This document shows, one piece after another, positions 7,173 through 15,045 of a stretch of 20,661 nucleotides of DNA. Within the stretch, counting starts at the first letter, position 1; every line of letters begins with the position of its first letter. The position numbers and the translations under genes were made by a program. Origin of the DNA: Candidatus Kapaibacterium sp. Lineage in GTDB: Bacteria; Bacteroidota; Ignavibacteria; Kapaibacteriales; UBA961. Location of the stretch: contig JALRHN010000015.1 in assembly GCA_023259575.1 (NCBI GenBank), positions 1 through 20,661 of the forward strand. Direction: 5' to 3'. The notes beneath the pieces are model-generated. The model made no database searches, had not been told where the DNA came from, and saw nothing but the letters and a program-made list of their open reading frames with translations.

Positions 7173-8294
7173 GTGAATATTGCATATCTATCTACTTTTT
7201 ATCCTTTTCGTGGTGGTATTGCCCAATTTAATGCATCATTGTATAGGGCATTTGAACATTTAGGTCATAATCCTCATGCATTTACCTTTTCCAGACAATA
7301 TCCAGATATATTGTTTCCGGGGCAAACTCAATTTGTTACCGAATATGATATAGCAGATCCAATACCTTCAACTCGTATACTAGATAGTATCAATCCACTT
7401 TCATGGTATTCTACTGCAAAAGAAATTAATAAGATACATCCAGAAATTCTGCTCACTAAGTTTTGGATGCCATTTATAGCTCCATCTTTGGGTACGGTAG
7501 CAGGAAGAGTGCATAAGAAAACAAAAAAAATATGTATTGTCGATAATGCTTTACCCCATGAAAGACGTCCAGGTGATATTGCATTAACCCGTTATTTTCT
7601 TAATAGAAATGATGGCTTCATTGTTATGAGTGATACGGTTGAGAAGGATCTTTTATCTTTAAAGCCACAAGCTAAAATATGTAGACATAATCATCCATTG
7701 TATAATCACTTTGGAGGCAGGATTTCTAGAGAAGAAGCTTGTAAAACATTGCATATACCAAGCGATAAACATATTCTTCTTTTCTTTGGTTTTATCAGAT
7801 CGTATAAAGGGCTATCATTATTATTAGATGCAATGAAACTTTTACCCGATAATTATCATCTAGTAATAGCAGGAGAAATGTATGGTTCATTTGATGCATA
7901 TCAACAACAAATAGAAACCTTGCATCTTCAAGATAAAGTAAGTTTGCATATTAGATATATCAGCGATGTAGAAACCCCGCTCTTTTTTTCTGCAGCAGAT
8001 GTGTGTATTTTACCATATATATCAGCCACTCAAAGCGGTATTATAGCAATTGCGCATCATTTTGAAACTCCCGTTATTGCTACTAATGTTGGAAGTTTGA
8101 GTGAAGCATTATATAATGGTTCTGCAGGTATGTTAATTGATATACCAGAGCCACAAATAATTGCTGAATCAGTACATACATTTTTCTCTAAGAAGCTTTC
8201 AGATCAATATATTGCTGCTGTGCAATCTATCAAAAATGAATTGTCTTGGGAAAGTTTAGGAAAGGCAATTGTAGAATTTTCTGAAATGTTATAA
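7173..8294 (+). CDS. Glycosyltransferase, GT4 family
   Basis: The product (373 residues) is a GT-B enzyme. MNIAYLSTFYPFRGGIAQF forms the N-terminal strand and Gly-Gly loop. The C-terminal Glycos_transf_1 half shows FFGFIRSYKGLSLLLDAM (204-221), VIAGEMYGS (231-239), and ATQSGI (285-290) followed by TPVIATNVGSLSE (299-311). The last replaces the usual E-x7-E motif with the variant seen in a subset of GT4 proteins. The start codon is GTG at 7173; it gives the standard N-terminus, with no better ATG nearby. Spacing of 14 bp after the GT9 gene implies cotranscription and a shared glycan pathway. No terminator with a U-tract follows, only a weak ACTTTAA/TTAAAGT inverted repeat at 8296-8324. Confidence 0.88.
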   Translation: MNIAYLSTFYPFRGGIAQFNASLYRAFEHLGHNPHAFTFSRQYPDILFPGQTQFVTEYDIADPIPSTRILDSINPLSWYSTAKEINKIHPEILLTKFWMPFIAPSLGTVAGRVHKKTKKICIVDNALPHERRPGDIALTRYFLNRNDGFIVMSDTVEKDLLSLKPQAKICRHNHPLYNHFGGRISREEACKTLHIPSDKHILLFFGFIRSYKGLSLLLDAMKLLPDNYHLVIAGEMYGSFDAYQQQIETLHLQDKVSLHIRYISDVETPLFFSAADVCILPYISATQSGIIAIAHHFETPVIATNVGSLSEALYNGSAGMLIDIPEPQIIAESVHTFFSKKLSDQYIAAVQSIKNELSWESLGKAIVEFSEML

Positions 8295-8391
8295 AACTTT
8301 AATGATAAATATCTGGTTTAAAGTATATCAGCAAGAAAATATATTTTTTTGATCAGTACTATTTTCAGTCTTAAAATCCCCTTACATTCTG

Positions 8392-8399
8392 TAATTTTG
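8392..8399 (+). promoter_or_regulatory. -7 box upstream of citrate synthase
   Basis: TAATTTTG is a perfect TAnnTTTG box, 87 nt upstream of the gltA ATG. The 12-mer CTGTAATTTTGT (8389-8400) recurs exactly at the promoter of the second small RNA (11510-11521). There is no clear TTTG 19 nt upstream. The rest of the 191-bp gap (8295-8485) shows nothing else I can name. Confidence 0.5.
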
Positions 8400-8485
8400 T
8401 ACAAATAATTGAAGATTGTATACACTGACAATCAAAACAAAAAGATTATATAATTTCAACACACAATAAAATTTAGGTGATTTAC

Positions 8486-9757
8486 ATGGATTTGTTCAAG
8501 GCGCGGCTTGATGAAAAGCTTCCCCAGCTTCGTGCAGAAAGAACATCGTTATTAAAAGAGCATGGTGATTCACAAATTACAACTGTAGCAATTGAGCAAG
8601 TTTTGGGTGGAATGCGTGCAGTTCCTGCATTATTATGTGAAACTTCTTCAGTGTCTGCAGATGAAGGTTTAAGAATCCGTAATATTCCAGTTTTGGATTT
8701 AACTACACAATCTCCAGAAGATATTTTCTTTCTTCTATGTACTGGATCTTTACCAAATGATGCTGAAAGAGCTGAAATAAGTGCAGCATTCGCAGCAAAA
8801 GCACATGTACCTGATTCCGTTTGGAATGTCTTAAAAGCTTTGCCTAAAGATACACATCCAATGGTGATGCTAAGTATTGGTATCTTGGCAATGGAAAAAT
8901 ATTCTGCATTTAGAAGTGCATATGAAGCAGGTGCTTCCAAAGATGATTTGTGGAAAGCAACTTTGGAAGATTGTATCACTCTTCTAGGAAGTGTTACAAC
9001 TATAGCTGCTGGTATATATCGCATTCGCTTTGATAAAGGAGAGCCAATCGCTCCAACTGCTGGTTTAGATTGGAGTGCAAATTTTGCTCATATGTTAGGT
9101 GTAAGTAATGATAAGTCTTGGGAAGATTTAGTTCGCTTATATCTTGTTTTACATAGTGATCATGAAGGTGGAAATGTTAGTGCGATGACATCTCACGTAG
9201 TAAGTTCTGCTTTATCTGATGTATTCTATTCTGTAAGTGCTGGATTAAATGGTTTGGCAGGTCCACTTCATGGTTTAGCTAATCAGGAATGTTTAAGATT
9301 TATTATGGATTTACGCGAAGAGTTTGGCGGGGTTCCAAGTGATGAAGCATTAAGAGACTATTGTTTCAAACGTCTAGCTGGCGGCCAAGTAATACCTGGA
9401 TATGGCCATGCTGTATTAAGAGTTACAGATCCACGATTTACTGCTTTTTATAATTTTGCAGAATCACATGATCTTAATGATGATAATGTGCAATTCATGA
9501 AAAAACTTTTCAAAATTGTTCCTGAAGTTCTTAAAGAACAAGGAAAAGCAAAAAATCCATGGCCAAATGTTGATGCAGCCTCTGGTTCATTGTTATATTA
9601 TTATGGTATGAAAGAATTTGAGTTCTATACCGTAATGTTTGGTGTTTCCAGAGCAATGGGAATTTGTTCGCAAATTTTGGTGCATCGTATGTTGGGATCT
9701 TCAATTGTACGCCCAAAATCAATGACATTTGCCGAACTTCGCAGTATGATTAAATAA
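8486..9757 (+). CDS. gltA: Citrate synthase, mitochondrial (eukaryotic) type
   Basis: The enzyme condenses acetyl-CoA and oxaloacetate to citrate at the entry of the TCA cycle. The sequence resembles the homodimeric mitochondrial type, not the E. coli type. HSDHEGGNVSAMT (226-237 region), NGLAGPLHGLANQE with catalytic His262, GYGHAVLRVTDPRF with His308, and NPWPNVDAASG with Asp363 make up the complete triad. I chose ATG 8486 (423 residues) because AGGTGA at 8475-8480 gives a proper ribosome-binding site, whereas the in-frame GTG at 8477 lies inside that site. It is monocistronic, with a promoter at 8392 and a terminator at 9794-9828. No mitochondrial targeting-like N-terminal extension is present. 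Confidence 0.96.
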   Translation: MDLFKARLDEKLPQLRAERTSLLKEHGDSQITTVAIEQVLGGMRAVPALLCETSSVSADEGLRIRNIPVLDLTTQSPEDIFFLLCTGSLPNDAERAEISAAFAAKAHVPDSVWNVLKALPKDTHPMVMLSIGILAMEKYSAFRSAYEAGASKDDLWKATLEDCITLLGSVTTIAAGIYRIRFDKGEPIAPTAGLDWSANFAHMLGVSNDKSWEDLVRLYLVLHSDHEGGNVSAMTSHVVSSALSDVFYSVSAGLNGLAGPLHGLANQECLRFIMDLREEFGGVPSDEALRDYCFKRLAGGQVIPGYGHAVLRVTDPRFTAFYNFAESHDLNDDNVQFMKKLFKIVPEVLKEQGKAKNPWPNVDAASGSLLYYYGMKEFEFYTVMFGVSRAMGICSQILVHRMLGSSIVRPKSMTFAELRSMIK

Positions 9758-9759
9758 TT

Positions 9760-9787
9760 CTGAATATAAAGATCTGAACATAAAGAT
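9760..9787 (+). repeat. Two-copy 14-bp tandem repeat
   Basis: CTGAATATAAAGAT (9760-9773) is followed directly by CTGAACATAAAGAT (9774-9787), differing at one base. It lies 2 nt after the gltA stop codon and just before the terminator. It may be a simple slippage product. Confidence 0.7.
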
Positions 9788-9793
9788 TTAATT

Positions 9794-9828
9794 ATAGGTT
9801 TATTCACATTGAATAAACCTATTTTTAT
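9794..9828 (+). terminator. Intrinsic terminator of gltA
   Basis: A perfect 12-bp stem ATAGGTTTATTC/GAATAAACCTAT with the loop ACATT (9806-9810) is followed by TTTTTATTT. Confidence 0.85.
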
Positions 9829-9869
9829 TTATATACATTTAATTGGTATTACACTTAAAAAAGTATCTA

Positions 9870-11420
9870 ATGAAAACTTTTAATAAAGAATTAATATTCG
9901 AAGATATTAGAAAAAAGACCCTGGATATTATTTATAGCGGTATATATAATGATGCAGATGCTCATATTTCTCTTATGAAGGATTTTTATCAAAAAAATAA
10001 AAAACCTGTTCTATTAGCTTATATCGAATATTTAGAAACAATTACTAGATTAAAAAAACAATCAACAGATATATCAATTGCATCTTTAAGAAAAGTTATT
10101 TCTTTATTTAAAAAATACAAGCAGTATGAAGCTCAATCAAGGGCTCTCTTATCTTTAACTACACAATTGAATAAAAAGGGATTGTATTCAGATTCATTGC
10201 AAAGTATCTTAGAAGCAGAATTGATATCCATCATGCATGGTGGAATTCATAGTGTCTGTTATTCCGATTGTATCGCAAAAAAAGCAGTTGTCTATAGCAA
10301 TCTTGGACAATTTGAAAAAGCCATAGAATTATATCACCAATATCTATCATTGCCATCATTACATGAATTAAATAAAAATACTGTTTCAAATACATTGTTT
10401 AATCTTGCGATGGATTCAATAACAATAAATGATTATAAAAATGCTATAACATTTATTGATCAATTTGAACAATATAATAAACAACATAATATTCAAAAAC
10501 CTGACTCAAATTTTGTTCTTTTATTGTCCAAGGGTGAATTGTGTATCAAAACAAATAAATGGGAAGAAGGTAAAGATTATTTATTTAAAGCATTGCTTTA
10601 TGCCGAGCAGTTACAAATGCCAATTCGACAACTTGAAGCACATATTTTTATTGCAGGAATGTTTGCAAAAAAAGGATCTCCACTTTATGATTATACATCG
10701 GCTACATTATATTTTTCACATGCACTTACTATTGCAAAGAACAACTCATATACTCATCCTCAAGTATTGATATTAGACGATTGGTGCAATGCAGCCATAC
10801 ATGCTGATGATTGGGAACATGCATTTCATACATATAAAGAAGCAAGGGAAATAGAGCAAGGAATAAAAAATGTAGAAATAGAAAAGAAAATCATAGAATT
10901 AGAGGAAGAATCAAAACACAAGAAAAATGAATTTGAATCAAGATATGATACAATTAATAATAAAAAAATGATGGCTGAAAATTTATCATTATATCAACAT
11001 TTGAATGATGCATTAACCCAGATATCAATGATGAATGACCAGCAAAATCATATTGCAAAAAATATATTATCTCTATATAAATCAAAAAAAATATCGCTAT
11101 CTGTATATGAAACACTAAATGATATTATAGAATATCAATCAATTACAGCGTCGATATTACAAACGCTCTTACAGCAATTTGATACACAGTATCCAGAATT
11201 TACAAGAGTAATTCATAGTAAATATCCTAATCTTACTAAAACAGAATTATTGATTGCTAAACTTATAAAGTTGGGTAAAACTTCTAATGAAATAGCAGAT
11301 CTCATGAATATTACTCTTAAAAATGTAGAAAATCATAGGCTTAGACTAAGAAAAAAAATGTGTTTAAAAAGAAATATTTCATTGTCAGTTGCCATTGAAA
11401 GCATAGATCAACATCATTAA
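9870..11420 (+). CDS. Soluble TPR-repeat regulator with C-terminal LuxR-type HTH
   Basis: From ATG 9870 the product has 516 residues. An in-frame TTG at 9843 would add nine residues, and neither start has a clear ribosome-binding site. The first two thirds are helical repeats with TPR character (for example YSDSLQSILEAELISI, GQFEKAIELYHQYLSL, WEEGKDYLFKALLYAEQL, WEHAFHTYKEAREIEQG). A charged coiled coil follows (about 325-370). The last 65 residues are a GerE/LuxR-like helix-turn-helix: LTKTELLIAKLIKLGKTSNEIA, then NITLKNVENHRLRLRKKM. Bacteroidota have many such TPR-coiled-coil-HTH regulators; most carry a membrane helix before the coiled coil, but I see none here. It is probably a cytosolic transcription factor sensing an unknown ligand or partner. 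No kinase gene is adjacent. The next elements are a predicted small RNA and an envelope-protein gene, possible targets. Confidence 0.8.
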   Translation: MKTFNKELIFEDIRKKTLDIIYSGIYNDADAHISLMKDFYQKNKKPVLLAYIEYLETITRLKKQSTDISIASLRKVISLFKKYKQYEAQSRALLSLTTQLNKKGLYSDSLQSILEAELISIMHGGIHSVCYSDCIAKKAVVYSNLGQFEKAIELYHQYLSLPSLHELNKNTVSNTLFNLAMDSITINDYKNAITFIDQFEQYNKQHNIQKPDSNFVLLLSKGELCIKTNKWEEGKDYLFKALLYAEQLQMPIRQLEAHIFIAGMFAKKGSPLYDYTSATLYFSHALTIAKNNSYTHPQVLILDDWCNAAIHADDWEHAFHTYKEAREIEQGIKNVEIEKKIIELEEESKHKKNEFESRYDTINNKKMMAENLSLYQHLNDALTQISMMNDQQNHIAKNILSLYKSKKISLSVYETLNDIIEYQSITASILQTLLQQFDTQYPEFTRVIHSKYPNLTKTELLIAKLIKLGKTSNEIADLMNITLKNVENHRLRLRKKMCLKRNISLSVAIESIDQHH

Positions 11421-11512
11421 TAAGTAAATAATAAGTAGTTTTAAGTAAATATTATAGATAAAAGAACAATTTTGAGGGGGTTTTGTAGGGTATTAACAGT
11501 TGCTGTATGCTG

Positions 11513-11520
11513 TAATTTTG
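11513..11520 (+). promoter_or_regulatory. -7 box of the second small RNA
   Basis: TAATTTTG is a perfect TAnnTTTG element inside CTGTAATTTTGT, identical to the 12-mer upstream of gltA. The expected start is near 11525-11527. A TTTG at 11482-11485 is too far (27 nt) to be a standard -33 box. Confidence 0.5.
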
Positions 11521-11524
11521 TCTG

Positions 11525-11614
11525 TGTAAAAGCTGACGGAGCTTTTGCAATTCAAATCAGGGGAAGGATACACAACTGCAGTCATTTTCAGTGAAAATGA
11601 CTGCATTGTTTTTT
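11525..11614 (+). ncRNA. Predicted compact small RNA or leader upstream of the envelope gene
   Basis: Downstream of a -7 box and ending in a strong terminator lies a unit of about 90 nt. TGTGTA (11523-11528) can close with TACACA (11569-11574) around a 7-bp hairpin AAAAGCT/AGCTTTT (11528-11546, loop GACGG). The single-stranded stretch 11547-11568 includes AGGGGAAGGA. There is no start codon at a useful distance after that G-rich stretch, so it is unlikely to be a ribosome-binding site. I do not recognise a known riboswitch class. It lies 106 bp before the OmpA/VWA gene and is either an independent small RNA or a terminated leader (attenuator). Apart from these elements, the 300-bp gap (11421-11720) shows only AT-rich sequence. 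Confidence 0.5.
11577..11614 (+). terminator. Intrinsic terminator of the second small RNA
   Basis: A perfect 12-bp stem TGCAGTCATTTT/AAAATGACTGCA with the loop CAGTG is followed by TTGTTTTTTAAA. It stops transcription before the next gene starts at 11721. Confidence 0.88.
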
Positions 11615-11720
11615 AAAGGATGATTGATTTATGAATAAAAAATACGATCTATTTATTTAATAAATAATATATTTACAATTAGCAATATATTTAATTCATA
11701 ATATGTTTGAAGGGTAGGGA

Positions 11721-14684
11721 ATGAAAGTTAGCATATTTCTTTTTATTGCATGTTTGTCATTTCACAATGTGTACTCACAATTAACTTCTCATAGCTTAAC
11801 CAATAGAAGAATGGGTTTATTAAACGATGCAACTTCTGTTAGTTGGAATCCAGCTTTATTAGGTGTAGCGAAAGGAGTCGATTTATTATTTGCTGCAAAT
11901 TATGATAATCAGATTCAGAAAAAAGGACAATATGCTGGTTTCCTTAAAATCAATGGATTTTCAGGTGGTTTTATTACTTCTTTGGATTCTATATCATCAT
12001 ATCCTGTAAATATCCCATTGAATATCCATGTAGGTTATGGGTTTACATTAATTGATAATTATATATGGGCTGGAGTAGGAAGTAGATTTTTTAAGGATTC
12101 GATAATTAATGCTAAGTATTCAGCATCAATACTTTTTTCACCTTTGAATGCATTGTTATTTTCCATTGGAATAGACAATACATATACTCCTAATAATAGT
12201 CTCAATATTATTTCAGGCATGGCATCTTATACGATAAATGATTGGTTTACCATGCATACAAGATTATTGTATTCAATGGATACTAACTTTTTTAGAGGTA
12301 AAAATATTTCCCCTGAACTTGGAATAAGTGCTCATATTATCAAAGATTTTTTAATTGCATCTGGTTCTATGAATCCAGTTTATGATCAGTTTAGACTTGG
12401 CCTTGAAATGAATTTAGGGGCTCTTTCCTTGGGAAGTCTGAATACATTTGATAATGGTGTTACACCAAGTATAATGAAAGAGGGAAATGCATTAATACGG
12501 ATAAATTCGAAAGGAGATTCGAAAACGAAAGCCGAGATTCCTACCGATGCTCCATGTGATCCAACTGCATATAAATGGTCTCCTTTTGATTCTGACTCAT
12601 CAGAAAGAGTTTATAATCTTGTAAGGGGTCTTCATAGCAGTTATAATCAATTAGCTAATAAACTTGATAAGTTGTCAGAATCTTCAAAGACATTATATGA
12701 TGCTATTTTTAAGCAATATTATTCTGCATACTATCCTAAAGTTTCAATAAAAGGTATTGAGCAAAATATTATTCTTCATAAAAATCCAACATATACTGTT
12801 TTGGAACAATCAAGAATAGCTACTGAATCTGGCATACAGTCTATAACGGTACAAATTAAGGATGATAAAGATAAAATGATATCCAATGCAAATGAGAGTT
12901 CATTTATTATATCTGATTCCAATCTTCACATAATGAGTGTAAAGCAATCAATTTCATCTTCACCTGTACCAGTAGATTTTGTTGTATTGATGGATTGTTC
13001 CGGAAGTATGGGTGATGAAATCTTAGAAGTAAGGGCTAATGTAGTATCATTTGTAAATAAATTAAAAAATGCGGGGATTGACTATAGAATTGGTGGTATA
13101 CTATATGGTGATAAAATTCAAGATACGATACAACCTACAGCAGATATTGAAGCATTTTTGAGATTTTTTTCTAAAGCAGCAGCAATAGGAAATGATGAGA
13201 TTACATCAACAGCTGTGCACACAGCAACAAAATTTCCTTTTAGAGAACAGGCGCAAAGATGTATAATACTTATAACTGATGATTGCTCAATTCAAACTAA
13301 TGGAAACCATAATGAATCTTCCTTAACTCAAGATTTATGGCAATCTGGAGCAAAACTATATTCAATTATCAATCCTGAAAATCATAATGGAGGAATAATG
13401 ACTCGATTAAGTTTGGGGAAAGAATATAGTATTAAGCAACCATTTACAGCAATTTTAAATGATATAACACGAGATATAACAACAACTTATGAAGTAGTTC
13501 TAGGCAAGAAACAAACTATAGTTCAAAAGAATGATATATATTTAAAAAGTAAATTTTATTCAGAAAGCAATGAAGAAATTAAGCCTCGTTTGATAATTAG
13601 AAATAATATAGGCGAGCAATTGCCAATAAACACATTAAACTTTTCTGACAATGCGCTGATGACATTTAAGGATAAAAATATATATACTATTGAGATTAAT
13701 GCAGAAGGATTTGCAACACAGAAAGAAATTATTGATTTGAAGCTAAGTCAATTTGGTGATACTCTTATTAAAAATTTCCAATTAACATCATTGCCATATT
13801 CTGTCTCAGGAGTTTTAAAAGATGCAGAAGGACATCTTTTACAAGGGATTATCGTCCTGAAAGATCCAATAACTCTACAAGAAATATCGAGAACAACTAC
13901 TAATGAATATGGAATATATTCTTTGACATTCTCGCAAAAAAAACCATATATATTAGAGCCAATTGTTAATCTTTATAAAACACTACCAATTTCTGTAGAT
14001 ACACTAACAATAAAGAGGGGTGTAGTAGATACAGTTAACTTCATGTTTGAATTGAAACCAGCACTTGTTGAAGGTGTATTATTTGATCAGAAAAATAATA
14101 AGGCATTACAGGGTACAATAAAAATAGAAGATATGAATACATCACAAGAATTGCTGACAATTGATACAGATTTTGAAGGGAAATTTTCGGTAGAACTTAA
14201 AACAGGAATAGACTATAGATTTATACCTAAGGTGAAAAACTATATAAGTGATCCTTTTGAGATAAATAGGAATGCATTGCAAAATGGATATACATTTAGC
14301 CCGAATATTCCATTGATTTCAATTTCAGATGCAATAGATGAAGGAAAAACATTTTCACTAAAAAATCTATTATTTGAATCTAATCAATCTGTATTAAAAG
14401 CAGAAAGTACTTTATTCTTAGATAAATTATATAGTTTTTTGATTGAATATCCTACTATCAATATTGAAGTACATGCTCATACAGATAATAAAGGTGGCGA
14501 TGCTTCTAATCTATTACTTTCTCAAAATAGAGCGAAATCAGTAATTGTATATTTAGAGCAAAAAGGAATTTCAAGTACTAGAATGATTGCCAAAGGGTTT
14601 GGAGAATCTAAACCAATTGCTAGTAATGATAATGCAGAAGGAAGAGAATTGAATAGAAGAGTAGAATTTAAACTGGTTAAATAA
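11721..14684 (+). CDS. Secreted VWA/OmpA-domain envelope protein
   Basis: This 987-residue protein has a signal peptide (1-19, hydrophobic core IFLFIACLSF, likely cleavage before Gln20). Residues 20-250 are rich in alternating Gly/aromatic strands and include DATSVSWNPALLG, as in PorV/PorP-like outer-membrane barrels. A VWA domain (about 417-590) has the MIDAS motif DCSGS (Asp425, Ser427, Ser429) and a later Thr/Asp-rich loop ITDDCS. Two carboxypeptidase-regulatory-like beta repeats follow at 692-750 and 781-845. The C-terminus (875-987) is an OmpA peptidoglycan-binding domain, with HTDNKGGDASNLLLSQNRAKSV carrying the diaminopimelate-contacting Asp922 and Arg937. It probably sits in the outer membrane, grips peptidoglycan and presents a metal-dependent adhesion domain to partners. 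Start ATG 11721 follows AGGGTAGGGA closely. The upstream small RNA may regulate it. Domain calls are from motifs; the barrel is the least sure. Confidence 0.82.
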   Translation: MKVSIFLFIACLSFHNVYSQLTSHSLTNRRMGLLNDATSVSWNPALLGVAKGVDLLFAANYDNQIQKKGQYAGFLKINGFSGGFITSLDSISSYPVNIPLNIHVGYGFTLIDNYIWAGVGSRFFKDSIINAKYSASILFSPLNALLFSIGIDNTYTPNNSLNIISGMASYTINDWFTMHTRLLYSMDTNFFRGKNISPELGISAHIIKDFLIASGSMNPVYDQFRLGLEMNLGALSLGSLNTFDNGVTPSIMKEGNALIRINSKGDSKTKAEIPTDAPCDPTAYKWSPFDSDSSERVYNLVRGLHSSYNQLANKLDKLSESSKTLYDAIFKQYYSAYYPKVSIKGIEQNIILHKNPTYTVLEQSRIATESGIQSITVQIKDDKDKMISNANESSFIISDSNLHIMSVKQSISSSPVPVDFVVLMDCSGSMGDEILEVRANVVSFVNKLKNAGIDYRIGGILYGDKIQDTIQPTADIEAFLRFFSKAAAIGNDEITSTAVHTATKFPFREQAQRCIILITDDCSIQTNGNHNESSLTQDLWQSGAKLYSIINPENHNGGIMTRLSLGKEYSIKQPFTAILNDITRDITTTYEVVLGKKQTIVQKNDIYLKSKFYSESNEEIKPRLIIRNNIGEQLPINTLNFSDNALMTFKDKNIYTIEINAEGFATQKEIIDLKLSQFGDTLIKNFQLTSLPYSVSGVLKDAEGHLLQGIIVLKDPITLQEISRTTTNEYGIYSLTFSQKKPYILEPIVNLYKTLPISVDTLTIKRGVVDTVNFMFELKPALVEGVLFDQKNNKALQGTIKIEDMNTSQELLTIDTDFEGKFSVELKTGIDYRFIPKVKNYISDPFEINRNALQNGYTFSPNIPLISISDAIDEGKTFSLKNLLFESNQSVLKAESTLFLDKLYSFLIEYPTINIEVHAHTDNKGGDASNLLLSQNRAKSVIVYLEQKGISSTRMIAKGFGESKPIASNDNAEGRELNRRVEFKLVK

Positions 14685-14708
14685 AAAAAGGCCTGAAATA
14701 CAGGCCTT
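14683..14708 (-). terminator. Terminator of tRNA-Val
   Basis: AAGGCCTG (14688-14695) and CAGGCCTT (14701-14708) form an 8-bp stem with a 5-nt loop. Read on the minus strand the stem is followed by seven T residues, so it terminates the tRNA transcript. It may also help end the plus-strand envelope gene, though no U-tract follows on that side. Confidence 0.8.
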
Positions 14709-14717
14709 GAGTGTAAG

Positions 14718-14791
<74 letters not shown>

Positions 14792-14809
14792 GATTGCTTT
14801 ATCGAAAGG

Positions 14810-14817
14810 CAAAAATA
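14810..14817 (-). promoter_or_regulatory. Probable -7 box for tRNA-Val
   Basis: On the minus strand TATTTTTG fits TAnnTTTG and ends 19 nt before the mature tRNA 5' end, giving a short leader. No clear -33 element. Confidence 0.45.
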
Positions 14818-14933
14818 AGAACTATAACAGAATAATGGGAAGAAATATGTCTAAATCTTAGAAAAAGCTTAAAATGTGGAGAACTTTTTGGGAAAATTAT
14901 CATCACTTTTAAAATCTGCATGATAGCCTTTTG

Positions 14934-14941
14934 TATATTTG
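14934..14941 (+). promoter_or_regulatory. Possible -7 box for hppA
   Basis: TATATTTG fits TAnnTTTG and would give a leader of about 100 nt before the ATG at 15046. No good -33 element is seen. The remainder of the 254-bp gap between the tRNA and hppA shows no ORF or strong hairpin. Confidence 0.38.
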
Positions 14942-15045
14942 CATTAAATCCTTTCAAGCAAAGTTAAATAGCAGGTTAGCAGCATTGCATTTTAACAAAG
15001 AGCTTGTATATACAATTAGAATTGTTTCACTTTCCGAACTGCATT

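Noticed and set aside
7173..7175. GTG start as a sign of a truncated glycosyltransferase
   Set aside because: The N-terminus right after the GTG is the complete first beta-strand of the family, and the spacing to the upstream gene is normal for an operon.
8482..9024. 180-codon antisense frame inside citrate synthase
   Set aside because: It is a shadow of the strongly conserved gltA coding frame and has no recognisable protein features.
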